This document shows, piece after piece, positions 1 to 10,319 of a DNA stretch of 64,000 nucleotides. The DNA lies in assembly GCF_900169275.1 (NCBI RefSeq), contig NZ_FXZC01000001.1, positions 776,402-840,401 on the forward strand. The letters are read 5' to 3'. The position numbers and the translations under genes were made by a program. The notes under the pieces are model-generated. The model was not told the origin of the DNA. It saw only the letters and a program-made list of their open reading frames with translations, and did no database searches. The stretch's first letter is position 1, and the number at the start of each line of letters is the position of its first letter. The stretch is from Brevibacterium casei CIP 102111. GTDB lineage: Bacteria > Actinomycetota > Actinomycetes > Actinomycetales > Brevibacteriaceae.

Positions 1-71
1 GAGGATGCGGTGCATGCCTCCAGTCTTCCGCCTCGGCGAGGGCCGCGGTAGTCGGCGAAAACCGCGCAGTC

Positions 72-88
72 CATATGAGTCTGATATG
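72..88. promoter_or_regulatory. Imperfect dyad upstream of LysR gene
   Basis: Arms CATATGAG and CTGATATG surround a central T, with one mismatched pair. The dyad ends 7 bases before a GTG and 13 before the ATG of the LysR gene and overlaps a possible -10 box (TATGAC, 85-90). A likely autoregulatory operator; inference from position and symmetry only. Confidence 0.4.
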
Positions 89-101
89 ACATGATGTGCT
101 C

Positions 102-1022
102 ATGCGCGATGTCTCGGACATGCACCGGTGGCCGGAGCTGCGGGCCCTCGGCCTCCTCGTCGCCCTGAGCGGGGGAGCGGGGTCGATCGGGCAGGCCGCC
201 GAGGCGGTCGGACTCGCCCAGCCCAACGCCTCCCGGAGCCTGCGCAACCTCGAACGCGATCTCGGCGTCCCGCTGCTGCGACGTTCTCCGCGCGGGACCT
301 CCCTCACCGCTGAGGGGCAGGCCGTCGCGGAGTGGGCAGCCCAGGTCGTCGACGCCTACCGTGCCCTCACGGCGGGCACCCAGGCGATCCGGGACGCCAG
401 GGCGGGCACGGTGCGCGTGTGCGCCTCCCTCACGGTCGCCGAATACCTGCTGCCGGGGTACCTCGCGACCTTCACCTCGGCGCATCCGGACGTCGACGTC
501 GGGCTCGGCGTCGAGAACTCCTCGACCGTCGTCGCCGAGGTCCGGGCACAGCGCTGCGATCTCGGACTCGTCGAATCGGTGTCCCTGCCGAGCGGATTCC
601 CCACCGCAGTCATCGGCCGGGACCGGCTGATGATCGCCGCCGCCCCGTCGTTCGCCGCCTCGTGGACGGAGCCGATCACCGCCGAGGCGCTCGCCGCGAC
701 GCCGCTGCTCGTCCGTGAGGTGGGGTCGGGGACTCGGGAGGCCGTCGACACCGCACTCGCGGAGTTCGGGGGCGTCTCGGTCGCGGGGGAGTACGGGTCG
801 AACTCGGCGCTGCGGGTCGCCGCCGCCACCGGTGTCGCCCCGGTCGTCCTCTCCGAACTCGCCCTGCGCGACGACTTCCGCTCCGCACGGCTCGTGCCGC
901 TGCCGGTCGCCGAGTCGATCGACCTCGATCGCAGGCTCCACGCCCTGTGGTCGCCGAAACGCCGGCTCTCACACGGGGCGCGGGCCCTGCTCGACCACAT
1001 GACGAGCGCGCAGGTGAGGTGA
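102..1022 (+). CDS. LysR family transcriptional regulator
   Basis: DNA-binding regulator of about 306 residues, the usual LysR length. The N-terminal winged HTH is clear (roughly residues 10-65, with AEAVGLAQPNASRSLRNLE as helix-turn-helix and RRSPRG.SLTAEG as wing), followed by a periplasmic-binding-like effector domain starting near residue 90. The HTH lies slightly further in than usual, so GTG 96, ATG 102 or ATG 120 are all possible starts; ATG 102 is chosen. The next gene, a Cys/Met-type PLP enzyme 90 bases downstream on the same strand, may be a target, but that gene has its own promoter-like box. The effector is unknown. Confidence 0.9.
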   Translation: MRDVSDMHRWPELRALGLLVALSGGAGSIGQAAEAVGLAQPNASRSLRNLERDLGVPLLRRSPRGTSLTAEGQAVAEWAAQVVDAYRALTAGTQAIRDARAGTVRVCASLTVAEYLLPGYLATFTSAHPDVDVGLGVENSSTVVAEVRAQRCDLGLVESVSLPSGFPTAVIGRDRLMIAAAPSFAASWTEPITAEALAATPLLVREVGSGTREAVDTALAEFGGVSVAGEYGSNSALRVAAATGVAPVVLSELALRDDFRSARLVPLPVAESIDLDRRLHALWSPKRRLSHGARALLDHMTSAQVR

Positions 1023-1099
1023 CGGGCCCGCCGCCGCTTCGGGTCGAGCGCCGTTGCCGACAGTCCGAGACGTGCAGACTCACCGAGCGCTCCACGTCC

Positions 1100-1105
1100 T
1101 ATATT
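1100..1105 (+). promoter_or_regulatory. -10 box of probable leaderless transcript
   Basis: TATATT lies 6 bases before the ATG at 1112 and no ribosome-binding site is visible, so the transcript probably begins at the start codon. Confidence 0.5.
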
Positions 1106-1111
1106 GGGCAC

Positions 1112-2365
1112 ATGACGACTCGTGAGCCCGCCTACTCCCCGGAGACCGTCCTCGTCGAAGCCGCGCGCCCGCCGCGGGTGCCCGGCGCTTCGGTCAACCC
1201 GCCCGTCGAACTCTCCTCGACGTTCATCGGCACCACGGGGATGGGCGAGGCCCCCTTCGGATACGGGCGCCTCGACACCCCGGCATGGACCCCGTTCGAG
1301 GAGGCGCTGGCCGAACTCGAGCACGCCCCGGTGCCGGGACTCGTCTTCGGCTCGGGACTGGCGGCGATCGCCGCCGTCCTCAGCCTCGTCCCGGCAGGCG
1401 GCACGCTCATCATCCCCCGCCACGCCTACCAGGGCTCCCTCCAGTCCGCCGACGAACTCGCCGCACGCTGCGGGTTCACCGTCCTCAGCGTCGACATCGC
1501 CGACACCGAGGCCGTCATCGCCGCCCTCGACACAGCAACCGCGACCGACCCCACGACCGCGACCGACCCGGCGGCCGCCTCGGCGATGCTGTGGATCGAA
1601 TCGCCGACGAACCCGATGCTCGAAGTCGCCGACGTTCCCGCGCTCATCGCCGCAGCGCGGCAGCGGGGTGTCCTGACGGCCTGCGACAACACCTTCGCGA
1701 CACCCCTCCTGCAGACCCCGCTCGACCTCGGCGCCGACATCGTCGTCCATTCGGTGACGAAGTACCTCGCCGGGCATTCGGATGTCGTCCTCGGCGCGGT
1801 GCTCGTGGGCGACCCTGGCCTGCGGGAGACGCTGCTTGCCGAGCGGGCGATGCGCGGAGCGATCGCGGGTCCCTTCGAGGTGTGGCTCGCCCTGCGCGGA
1901 ATGCGCACGCTCTCCGTCCGACTCGACCGCGCGCAGGCCAACGCGCAGACCATCGCCGAGCGGCTGAGCGAGCGCGTTGGTGTCCTCGAGGTCCGCTACC
2001 CCGGGCTGCCGACCGATCCCGGCCATGCCCGCGCGGCCGCGCAGATGTCCGGGTTCGGGGCGATCGTCGCCTTCACCGTCGACTCCGCGCAGACCGCGAC
2101 CGCCATCGCCGAGGCGGTGCGCCTGTGGACGCCCGCGACCTCCCTGGGCGGCGTCGAATCGCTCATCGAACGCAGGCGTCGGCACGCCTCGGAGCCGGAG
2201 ACGGTGCCCGAGGGCCTGCTCCGGCTCAGCGTCGGCATCGAGCATGTCGACGACCTCTGGGCCGACCTCGATGCCGCGATCACAGCGGCGACCGGCACCA
2301 AGGTCGCGAGCCCTGGGACCGGGGCGGAATCGTCGTCCCACCGGGATGCACAGGCCAATGCCTGA
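1112..2365 (+). CDS. Cys/Met metabolism PLP-dependent enzyme (cystathionine gamma-synthase/lyase family)
   Basis: Cytosolic trans-sulfuration-type enzyme of 417 residues. The fold-type I signatures are present: the substrate-side FGYGR near residue 52, the ESPTNP segment near 170, D.TFATP, and the PLP lysine in SVTKYLAGHSD (about residue 217), then a C-terminal SLGGVESL motif that is typical of the family. A low-complexity Thr/Ala/Asp insertion (residues about 145-160) breaks the segment before ESPTNP. Whether it is a synthase, gamma-lyase or beta-lyase cannot be decided from motifs. The start at 1112 is chosen because TATATT lies just upstream and homology begins soon after. It overlaps the next gene by 8 bases. 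Confidence 0.9.
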   Translation: MTTREPAYSPETVLVEAARPPRVPGASVNPPVELSSTFIGTTGMGEAPFGYGRLDTPAWTPFEEALAELEHAPVPGLVFGSGLAAIAAVLSLVPAGGTLIIPRHAYQGSLQSADELAARCGFTVLSVDIADTEAVIAALDTATATDPTTATDPAAASAMLWIESPTNPMLEVADVPALIAAARQRGVLTACDNTFATPLLQTPLDLGADIVVHSVTKYLAGHSDVVLGAVLVGDPGLRETLLAERAMRGAIAGPFEVWLALRGMRTLSVRLDRAQANAQTIAERLSERVGVLEVRYPGLPTDPGHARAAAQMSGFGAIVAFTVDSAQTATAIAEAVRLWTPATSLGGVESLIERRRRHASEPETVPEGLLRLSVGIEHVDDLWADLDAAITAATGTKVASPGTGAESSSHRDAQANA

Positions 2366-2930
2366 GATCATCACCGCGGACTTCGTGCTCGACCGGCCGA
2401 CCCTCGCCGACGTCGACGAGATCTTCGCGATCGAGCGTGACCCGCGGGTGTGGACGCACTTCCCGTCCGGACGGGTGACCCGACGCGCGGACGCCGCGGC
2501 GACCCTGGGGCGGCGCATCCGTCGGTGGGAGCGCGACGGCCTCGAGATGTGGATGGTCCGTGAGAGGGCGTCGGGTCCGATCGTCGGCTTCTGCGGGTGC
2601 AGCCTGCGCGGGGGCACAGAGGCGGAGCCGACAGGACCCGACTCCTTCTGGAACCTCGGCTACCGGTTCTCCCCCGACGTGCAGGGGAGGGGGCTGGCCA
2701 CAGCCGTCTCGCTGCTGGCCATCGACCGCGCGCGGGAGGTCGACCCCGAGCTTCCGGTCGTTGCCTACCTCCTCGAGCACAACATGGCCTCGGCCAGGGT
2801 CGCCGAGAAGGTCGGCCTGCGGCTCCGACACCGCGCTCCGGACGCCGGCAACCCCGATCCCGCGGCCGTGCGACTCGTCTTCGCCGATCGGGAGCTCACG
2901 CCCGCGCAGCTGGCGGCGACCCTGCGGTAG
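2358..2930 (+). CDS. GNAT family N-acetyltransferase
   Basis: Small acetyltransferase of 190 residues of the RimJ/RimL-like type. It starts PEIITADFVLDRPTLAD, has the GYRFSPDVQGRGLATAV acetyl-CoA loop (Q/R-x-x-G-x-G/A pattern) near residue 100-115, and the typical NMASARVAEKVGL helix near 140. The ATG overlaps the 3' end of the PLP enzyme, implying translational coupling and co-transcription. The acceptor substrate (protein N-terminus, amino acid or small molecule) is not predictable. Confidence 0.88.
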   Translation: MPEIITADFVLDRPTLADVDEIFAIERDPRVWTHFPSGRVTRRADAAATLGRRIRRWERDGLEMWMVRERASGPIVGFCGCSLRGGTEAEPTGPDSFWNLGYRFSPDVQGRGLATAVSLLAIDRAREVDPELPVVAYLLEHNMASARVAEKVGLRLRHRAPDAGNPDPAAVRLVFADRELTPAQLAATLR

Positions 2931-3011
2931 CGCGGACACCGTTTCCCGCACGACTTCACCCGAACTGCCCGGCCGACGGAGCAGGAGTGATCGGAGTGTG
3001 ACCCAGATCAA

Positions 3012-3027
3012 CTTAACGTGCGTTAAG
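3012..3027. promoter_or_regulatory. Perfect palindromic operator
   Basis: Two 7-base arms CTTAACG and CGTTAAG around TG. It is AT-rich against a GC-rich background and sits 43 bases before the enoyl-CoA hydratase start, where a TetR-type repressor of acyl-CoA metabolism would be expected to bind. The cognate regulator is not adjacent. Confidence 0.6.
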
Positions 3028-3069
3028 CTGAGAGCAGGGAATCCGTCGTCTGCAGCAGAAGGAGCCGCC

Positions 3070-3828
3070 GTGCCTCCGAGTGTCCTCGTCGATCACAGCG
3101 AGGGTGTCGCGACCATCGCGTTCAACCGTCCCGAATCCCTCAACGCGCTCACCGGCGAGACGTTCCTCGCCCTGCGCGACGCCGTCGCCGAGGCGGCGGG
3201 ATCGGCCAGGGCCATCGTGCTCACCGGCAGCGACCGGGCGTTCAGCTCGGGCGCGGACCTCCAGTCCGGCACGGACGACGTCAGCCTCGACCTCGACGAT
3301 GCGAACGCGATCATCCGCTCGCTCATCGACGTCAGCGTCCCCACGATCGCCGCGGTCTCGGGCCCGGCCGCCGGAATCGGCTGCTCGCTCGCGCTCGCGT
3401 GCGACTACGTCATCATGAGCGAGGAGTCCTACCTCATGCTCGCCTTCGCGAAGATCGGCCTCATGCCCGACGGTGGGGCGACGGCCCTCGTCGCCGCCTC
3501 GGCGGGCCGGCATCGGGCGATGAAGATGGCGCTGACCGCGCAGAAGGTGTGGGCGCCTGAGGCCCTCGACTGGGGACTGGCGAGCGAGGTCGTCCCCGCA
3601 GGCACCCAGCTCGACCGCGCCCAGGAGCTCGCCGGCCAGTGGGCGCAGGGTGCGCCGCTCGCCTTCTCCCGCTCGAAGGCGGCGATCAACCAGGCGAGTC
3701 TGACCGCCCTCGACGACGCCTTCGCCCGCGAATCCGCCGACCAGACCTACCTGCGCGGCACCCGCGACTTCGCCGAGGGGGTGTCGGCCTTCATCGAGAA
3801 ACGCACCCCGAGGTTCGTCGGCGAATAG
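3070..3828 (+). CDS. Enoyl-CoA hydratase/isomerase family protein
   Basis: Crotonase-fold enzyme of 252 residues acting on acyl-CoA thioesters. The oxyanion-hole segments are SSGADLQSG (about 57-65) and SGPAAGIGCSLALACDY (about 97-113). The first catalytic Glu of true hydratases is not seen (Ser in AGIGCS), and the second position lies in GLMPDGGA with Asp, a pattern common in actinobacterial paralogs and in Asp-using isomerases, so hydration is not certain. Start is GTG 3070, supported by AGAAGGAG at 3056-3063. It is followed 62 bases later by an acyl-CoA ligase, suggesting a fatty or aromatic acid degradation unit under the palindrome at 3012. Confidence 0.88.
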   Translation: MPPSVLVDHSEGVATIAFNRPESLNALTGETFLALRDAVAEAAGSARAIVLTGSDRAFSSGADLQSGTDDVSLDLDDANAIIRSLIDVSVPTIAAVSGPAAGIGCSLALACDYVIMSEESYLMLAFAKIGLMPDGGATALVAASAGRHRAMKMALTAQKVWAPEALDWGLASEVVPAGTQLDRAQELAGQWAQGAPLAFSRSKAAINQASLTALDDAFARESADQTYLRGTRDFAEGVSAFIEKRTPRFVGE

Positions 3829-3880
3829 CCCGCTCGACCCCCACCGCCCCTACCCGAATCGACCCACGAGTGAACGAACA

Positions 3881-3887
3881 AAGGAGT
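3881..3887 (+). promoter_or_regulatory. Ribosome-binding site of acyl-CoA ligase
   Basis: AAAGGAG, 3 bases from the ATG at 3891; it fixes the start well inside a longer open frame. Confidence 0.6.
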
Positions 3888-3890
3888 CTC

Positions 3891-5528
<1,638 letters not shown>

Positions 5529-5542
5529 GCGCGCTCCGCAGG

Positions 5543-5580
5543 CGGAGAATCCCTGAGGAGTCATCCTCAGGGATTCTCCG
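5543..5580 (+). terminator. Intrinsic terminator hairpin
   Basis: A perfect 17-base-pair stem (5543-5559 with 5564-5580) and a GTCA loop, 14 bases after the ligase stop codon. A pronounced U-tract is lacking, as often in high-GC actinobacteria. Confidence 0.8.
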
Positions 5581-5660
5581 CATTCGGACGGGGACTGTCC
5601 AGGGATTCGGCAGGACGGAAAGGGTTCCGCAGGTGTAGTTGAACTTTGTACCATCGACTC

Positions 5661-6374
5661 ATGACGAATTCCCGCCCGTTCTTCGCCCGCCCGCTCGTGT
5701 GGATCATCGCGATCGCCGCCGTCCTCGCGACCGTCGCCGCGATCGTCGCCACACGGATGTACGTCTCCTCGCAGAATGCCGCCGCACCCGAGGAGTTCCT
5801 CAGCGAGGACGTCGCCGAGGCGACCACCCCCGGGCAGTCCTCGGGCTCGGCCGACGCGATCGCCGGACAGTGGTCGATCGGCGAGGGCTCGGAGGCCGGC
5901 TACCGCGTCGACGAGGTCCTCAACGGTGAGGACGTCACCGTCGTCGGGCGCACCGACGACGTCACCGGAGAGGTGACGATCGACGGCTCCGAGCTCACTG
6001 CGGGCACGGTCACCGTCGACCTGCGCACCGTGACCACCGACAGCTCCCGCCGGGACGGCTACTTCACCTCCCGGGCGATCGACACCTCGGCGAATCCGGA
6101 GGCGACCTTCACCGTCGCCGAGGCGGTCGACCTCACCGCGCTCGCCGACTCCGGAACTGCGGAGATCGAGATCCCCGGAACCCTCGACATCAATGGACAG
6201 AGCCGGGAGACGACCGCCCAGGGCACCGTGACCCGCACTGATGCCGGCCTGCGCGTGGTCGGGGCGATCGACGTCACCTGGCAGGACCACGGTGTCACCG
6301 CTCCCGACCTCGGATTCGTCTCCGTCGAGGATGCAGGCGTCGTCGAGTTCGCCCTCGACCTCAGCCGAGTCTGA
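5661..6374 (+). CDS. YceI family lipid-binding-like protein, membrane-anchored
   Basis: Protein of 237 residues with an N-terminal membrane anchor or uncleaved signal (VWIIAIAAVLATVAAIVAT, about residues 11-29) and then a YceI domain (about 75-235), a lipocalin-like barrel that binds isoprenoid or amphiphilic ligands in its family. Family features seen are VDLRTVTTDSSRRDGYF and the C-terminal DLGFVSVEDAGVVEFAL. The domain is therefore outside the membrane. The ATG at 5661 lies 6 bases after TACCAT, again a possible leaderless start. Physiological ligand unknown. Confidence 0.85.
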   Translation: MTNSRPFFARPLVWIIAIAAVLATVAAIVATRMYVSSQNAAAPEEFLSEDVAEATTPGQSSGSADAIAGQWSIGEGSEAGYRVDEVLNGEDVTVVGRTDDVTGEVTIDGSELTAGTVTVDLRTVTTDSSRRDGYFTSRAIDTSANPEATFTVAEAVDLTALADSGTAEIEIPGTLDINGQSRETTAQGTVTRTDAGLRVVGAIDVTWQDHGVTAPDLGFVSVEDAGVVEFALDLSRV

Positions 6375-6428
6375 GCAGCCCGGGTGCGGCGGTGAGGCGG
6401 CCGGGAACCGCACTGCAGAGGCTGGGGC

Positions 6429-7724
6429 TCACAGGGCGATCCACCCGATGAGGGCGGCGGTGAGGACGACCGCCCATGCGGGCACGTTCCAGCGGGTGAG
6501 CGCGATGAACGCGGCGATCGCGATCGCCAGGGTCGCCGGTGAGGTCACGCCCTCGATGAAGACGGGATCGAAGAGTGCGGCCCCGAGGAGACCGACGACG
6601 GCGGCGTTGACCCCGAGGAGGGCCCGCCTGGCGTGGACCGAGGAGTGGAGACGCTGCCAGAAGGGGAGTGCACCGATCGTCAGCAGCGCCGCAGGCAGGA
6701 AGATCGCGATGAGGGCGATGCTCGCCCCGAGGATGCCCGAGGGACCCGAGGTCGTCGAGGCTCCGAGGAACGCGGCGAAGGTGAAGAGCGGGCCGGGAAC
6801 GGCCTGAGCGGCACCGTAGCCGGCGAGGAACGTGTCGTGGTCGACGAGTCCGGTCCGCACCGTCTCGGTCTCGAGGAGGGGGAGGACGACGTGCCCGCCG
6901 CCGAAGACGAGCGCTCCCGCCCGCGAGAAGATCTCGGCCAAGCGCACTGCCGGATCACCGGTGAGGGCGGAGAGTGCGGGAAGGACGAGAAGGAGCGCGG
7001 CGCAGACGGTGAGCGCCGCAGCCCCGGCGCGGCGGGAGACCGGGACCCGGAACCCGGTGGGGGCGGCGTCGGCGGTGGCAGCGGAGGACGAGGAGTCGGC
7101 AGACGAGGCCCCGGCAGCGTCCGCCTCGGCGGGGGAGGGCTGCGACGCCGGACCCGCAGTGTCCGGGGTGCGCACCCATGCGAGCCCGAGCGCTGCGCCG
7201 ACGGCGATCGCGAGGAGCTGGATCGCCGGTGACGGGATGAGGAGGACGATGATCGCTGCCAGCCCGGCGATCGTCGCGCGCCGGGCATCGGGGGTGAGCG
7301 ACTTCGCCATGCCGAGCACTGCGCCGGCGACGATGGCGACGGCGGCAGCCTTGACCCCGGCGAGCCAGCCGGTGCCGAGCGCATCCCCGAGCGCGTCGAA
7401 GCCGTAGGCGAAGGCGACGAGGAGCACGGCCGAGGGCATGGTGAAGGCGAACCAGGCGGCGAGCAGACCCCCGTAGCCGGCGCGCTGCAGACCGATGGCC
7501 ATGCCCACCTGGCTCGAGGCGGGTCCGGGGAGGAACTGGCAGAGGGCGACGAGATCGGCGTAGGCATCGTCGTCGAGCCATTTCCGGCGGGCGACGAACG
7601 CCTCACGGAAGTACCCGAGGTGGGCGACGGGCCCGCCGAAGGAGGTCAGCCCGAGGCGGAGGAAGACACGGAAGACCTCGCCGACGGTGCCCGGGTGACG
7701 CCTGCTCGCCTCTCGGTCGCTCAT
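6429..7724 (-). CDS. chrA: Chromate transporter ChrA family protein
   Basis: Integral membrane protein of 431 residues built of two homologous ChrA halves. The N-half carries FGGPVAHLGYF and QFLPGPASSQ near residues 35-70, and the C-half carries FGGGHVVLPLLE and AVPGPLFTFAAF near 275-315, both family signatures. An Ala/Ser-rich linker (about 200-225) joins the halves. Characterised members export chromate or act in sulfate-linked anion transport; the actual substrate here is inferred. GAGGAG upstream of the ATG supports the start. It stands alone on the minus strand. Confidence 0.88.
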   Translation of the reverse strand: MSDREASRRHPGTVGEVFRVFLRLGLTSFGGPVAHLGYFREAFVARRKWLDDDAYADLVALCQFLPGPASSQVGMAIGLQRAGYGGLLAAWFAFTMPSAVLLVAFAYGFDALGDALGTGWLAGVKAAAVAIVAGAVLGMAKSLTPDARRATIAGLAAIIVLLIPSPAIQLLAIAVGAALGLAWVRTPDTAGPASQPSPAEADAAGASSADSSSSAATADAAPTGFRVPVSRRAGAAALTVCAALLLVLPALSALTGDPAVRLAEIFSRAGALVFGGGHVVLPLLETETVRTGLVDHDTFLAGYGAAQAVPGPLFTFAAFLGASTTSGPSGILGASIALIAIFLPAALLTIGALPFWQRLHSSVHARRALLGVNAAVVGLLGAALFDPVFIEGVTSPATLAIAIAAFIALTRWNVPAWAVVLTAALIGWIAL

Positions 7725-7888
7725 CCACGCTCCTCGTCCTCCGGTGAACTGACTGCGCCCCAGTCAAGTGCGCGAAGGTGTCGCGGAGGTGAACGCGCAG
7801 GCGGGCGTCACGGACGTCGGGCTCACGGGTGCGGCGTCACGGACGCTGCGACGTCACGGGCGGTGCTGCCGCACCGACGCCCCGGCTC

Positions 7889-8752
7889 TCACGGGTGGTG
7901 GAGGAGGTACGTCCCGCCTTTGAGGCACGTGTCGACGACCCAGCCGTCGGCGATGAGCGCGGTGAGCGATTCGCGCAGGGCAAGACGCCAGCGGGCGGCG
8001 AGCTCGGCGTCATGGCGGCGGAGGCTCTCGATGTCCGAGGGGAAGTCGAGGGAGACGACGGCGGCCTCCCGCGGGACCTCGGAGACGAGCGGTTCGCCGG
8101 ACTCGCCGGCGCGCAGGCACGCGAACGCGGTGTCGGCGGCGACGGCGGGCACCCTCGCGGGGCGGTCGAGCGGCCATGAGACCATCATCCGGTCGCTCGC
8201 CTGACCTTCGTTGAGGCCGTCGCGCATCTGCCCGTAGAAGTCCTCGAGGTATTCGACCATGCTCACACCGAGGCGCTGGAAGTTGAAGTAGGCGTTGCGG
8301 GCGATGAGCGGATCGAAGGTCCACGTCATCTCCGTGATGCCCAGGCGCAGGCACCACAGGCGCTGGTGGAGCTTCATCGCCGACCCCGCGCCGTGGCCGA
8401 CGTGCTCGTGGCGGACCCCGGCGATGTGGGAGTGCATGACCGTGCCCAACGGCTGTCCGAAGAACCCGATCGTCACCCCGATCATCTCGTCGGGGTCATC
8501 GGCGCTGTACGCGGCGGAGACGTAGTTGCCGGCGTGGGCGAAGGCGACGATGAGGCCGGGTTCGAGGATGTTCGTGCCCGTCTTGTCGACGTTCCACACC
8601 TCGTCGAGGAGGAGGGAGGCCTCGGCGGCTTCGGCCGCTGTGTGCAGCTCCCGGACGACGACGCCTGCGGCCTCGGCGGCGGCCGTGGACTCGTCCTCGG
8701 CGAGGGCGATGATCTCCGAGTCGACCGTTCTCAGTCCTGCGCGCGCTGTCAT
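7889..8752 (-). CDS. Predicted acetyltransferase (GNAT-like, COG3375 type)
   Basis: Protein of 287 residues resembling a conserved GNAT-superfamily group of unknown substrate. Characteristic stretches are LLDEVWN near 47, IGVTIGFFGQPLG near 92, HSHIAGV and HVGHGAGSAMKLHQR near 108-130 (the likely acyl-CoA loop) and the ITEMTWTFDPLIARNAYFN helix near 140-158. It is divergent from the 3-hydroxyacyl-CoA dehydrogenase gene with only 95 bases between them. A -10-like CACAAT lies 6 bases before its ATG, so it is probably leaderless. Confidence 0.75.
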   Translation of the reverse strand: MTARAGLRTVDSEIIALAEDESTAAAEAAGVVVRELHTAAEAAEASLLLDEVWNVDKTGTNILEPGLIVAFAHAGNYVSAAYSADDPDEMIGVTIGFFGQPLGTVMHSHIAGVRHEHVGHGAGSAMKLHQRLWCLRLGITEMTWTFDPLIARNAYFNFQRLGVSMVEYLEDFYGQMRDGLNEGQASDRMMVSWPLDRPARVPAVAADTAFACLRAGESGEPLVSEVPREAAVVSLDFPSDIESLRRHDAELAARWRLALRESLTALIADGWVVDTCLKGGTYLLHHP

Positions 8753-8758
8753 GGTGAC

Positions 8759-8764
8759 ATTGTG
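8759..8764 (-). promoter_or_regulatory. -10 box of probable leaderless transcript
   Basis: CACAAT on the minus strand, 6 bases before the ATG at 8752; no ribosome-binding site precedes the ATG. Confidence 0.4.
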
Positions 8765-8833
8765 CCACCGAACGTCCCGGTCACAGCCGCCGGCGAGGCG
8801 ATTTTTCGTCCCCGCCGCAGGCCCGTGGGCAGG

Positions 8834-8839
8834 TATAGC
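8834..8839 (+). promoter_or_regulatory. -10 box of probable leaderless transcript
   Basis: TATAGC, 8 bases before the ATG at 8848, without a ribosome-binding site. Confidence 0.4.
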
Positions 8840-8847
8840 CTGATCCC

Positions 8848-9825
8848 ATGACTGATCCTCAGCCCTCCGTCGCCGTCATCGGGGCCGGCACCATCGGCCG
8901 CTCCTTCGCCCGCCTCTTCGCTGTCTCCGGGTACGACGTCACCGTGTGGGATCCGCGGGGCGACCTCGCCGAGGTGGTGGCCGGCGTCCGTGCCGAGGTC
9001 GCGACCGATGCCCGCGCCGAAGCCGCCGACGCCGGCCCCGATGACCCCGACCTCGTCGGGTCGGGCATCGCCGCCGAGCGGCGACGGACCGGCTCCGTCG
9101 AGGCCGCGGATTCGCTCGAGGCGGCGGTCGCCTCGGCGGGATTCGTCCAGGAGTCCGGACCCGAGGACCCGGAGGAGAAGCCCCGGCTCTTCGCCCGCCT
9201 CGCCGAGGCGGCACCGTCGACGACGGTGCTCGCGACCTCGTCGTCGACGATCCCCGCCTCGCACCTCGCAGCGGATCTCCCCGCCGAGGCGGCCGCCCGG
9301 GTCATCGTCGGCCACCCCTTCAACCCGCCCCACCTCATGCCGCTCGTCGAGGTCGTTCCCGCGCCGACCACGAGCGCGGACACGGTCGCCCGTACCGTCG
9401 GGTTCTACCGCAGCTGCGGGCGGGAGCCGGTGGTGCTGCGCCGCGAGGTGCCGGGCTTCGTCGGCAACCGTCTGCAGGCTGCGCTGATGAAGGAGGCGAT
9501 CGCCCTCGTCGAGAACGGGGTCGTCACGGCGGGCGAACTCGATGCGGTGATGCGAAACTCACTCGGGCTGCGGTGGGCGGCGGTGGGGCAGTTCGCTGGC
9601 ATGCACCTCGGCGGGGGAGAGGCGGGGATCCGCGGATTCATGGCCCACATCGGTCCCTCCCTCACCGGTCTCGACCCGTTGCCGCTCGAGCTCGGGGACG
9701 AGGCGCTGGAGGAGGTGTTCGGGCAGGTCGAGGACGCCTACGGGACGAGCCCGAGCACAGAGGACGCGGCCGAACGCGACCGCATCCAACGCGCCGTGCT
9801 CACTGCGCGCGGCCAGGAGGAGTGA
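8848..9825 (+). CDS. 3-hydroxyacyl-CoA dehydrogenase family protein
   Basis: NAD(P)-dependent dehydrogenase of 325 residues. The N-terminal Rossmann motif VIGAGTIGRSFARLF (about residues 10-24) is followed by the catalytic-region segments SSTIPASHLA (about 131-140) and GHPFNPPHLMPLVEV (about 154-168, with the catalytic His and Glu), then the all-helical C-terminal domain with EVPGFVGNRLQAAL. This arrangement fits short 3-hydroxybutyryl-CoA or carnitine dehydrogenase-like (lambda-crystallin) enzymes. Its stop codon lies 3 bases from the end of the convergent SnoaL-like gene. The exact substrate is undetermined. Confidence 0.87.
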   Translation: MTDPQPSVAVIGAGTIGRSFARLFAVSGYDVTVWDPRGDLAEVVAGVRAEVATDARAEAADAGPDDPDLVGSGIAAERRRTGSVEAADSLEAAVASAGFVQESGPEDPEEKPRLFARLAEAAPSTTVLATSSSTIPASHLAADLPAEAAARVIVGHPFNPPHLMPLVEVVPAPTTSADTVARTVGFYRSCGREPVVLRREVPGFVGNRLQAALMKEAIALVENGVVTAGELDAVMRNSLGLRWAAVGQFAGMHLGGGEAGIRGFMAHIGPSLTGLDPLPLELGDEALEEVFGQVEDAYGTSPSTEDAAERDRIQRAVLTARGQEE

Positions 9826-9828
9826 GCC

Positions 9829-10182
9829 TCAGACGGCGGCCTGGTAGAAGTACGTCGTCCGTTCGCTGATGAGCCCCTGCTCGTCGAAGCGGAAGAAGTC
9901 GGCGAACCCGACCCGGGTCTCCGATCCGTCCTTGAGGCGCCCGGCGAAGACCCCGCGACTGGCGGCATGCGCGCCTTCGACGAGGATCTCGCCGAGCTCG
10001 TGGGCCCCGGATTCGATGACCCGCTCCCCGAGGTAGAAGTCCGTGATCGCCTGGCCGACCATCGTCGGATAGCCGGGGCGGTCGTAGCTGGCATCGGCGG
10101 CGAAGAGCGCCGCGGTGGCGACGGGATCGCCGGCGTCGACAGTCGTGTAGTAGCGCTCGACGAGTTCTCTCACTGCAGTCAT
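9829..10182 (-). CDS. SnoaL-like / NTF2-fold protein
   Basis: Compact protein of 117 residues with the NTF2-like cone fold pattern: VRELVERYYTTVDAGD helix, AALFAADASYDRPGYPTMVG and a C-terminal FFRFDEQGLISERTTYF strand pair. Such proteins are small isomerases, hydrolases or binding proteins; no catalytic assignment is possible. ATG 10182 is preferred over GTG 10188 because a TAGGTT box ends 6 bases before it. Convergent with the upstream dehydrogenase. Confidence 0.8.
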   Translation of the reverse strand: MTAVRELVERYYTTVDAGDPVATAALFAADASYDRPGYPTMVGQAITDFYLGERVIESGAHELGEILVEGAHAASRGVFAGRLKDGSETRVGFADFFRFDEQGLISERTTYFYQAAV

Positions 10183-10188
10183 GACCAC

Positions 10189-10194
10189 AACCTA
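10189..10194 (-). promoter_or_regulatory. -10 box of probable leaderless transcript
   Basis: TAGGTT on the minus strand, 6 bases before the ATG at 10182. Confidence 0.45.
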
Positions 10195-10319
10195 GCAGTC
10201 GCGCGCCGGGTGGGAAGAGCGGAAGGGTCAGGGAATTGGGAGGGTGCGGGAATTGCCGCGGCAGGGGATCGGCCATAGCGTGAGAGGAGAACAGGCTGAC
10301 AGCAGAGACGAGGAGAGTC

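Noticed and set aside
356..2617. Long open frame of 753 codons on the minus strand across the LysR, PLP-enzyme and GNAT genes
   Set aside because: Its protein is Arg/Gly/Asp-rich without motifs, and three well-supported genes lie opposite. Such antisense frames are common in high-GC DNA.
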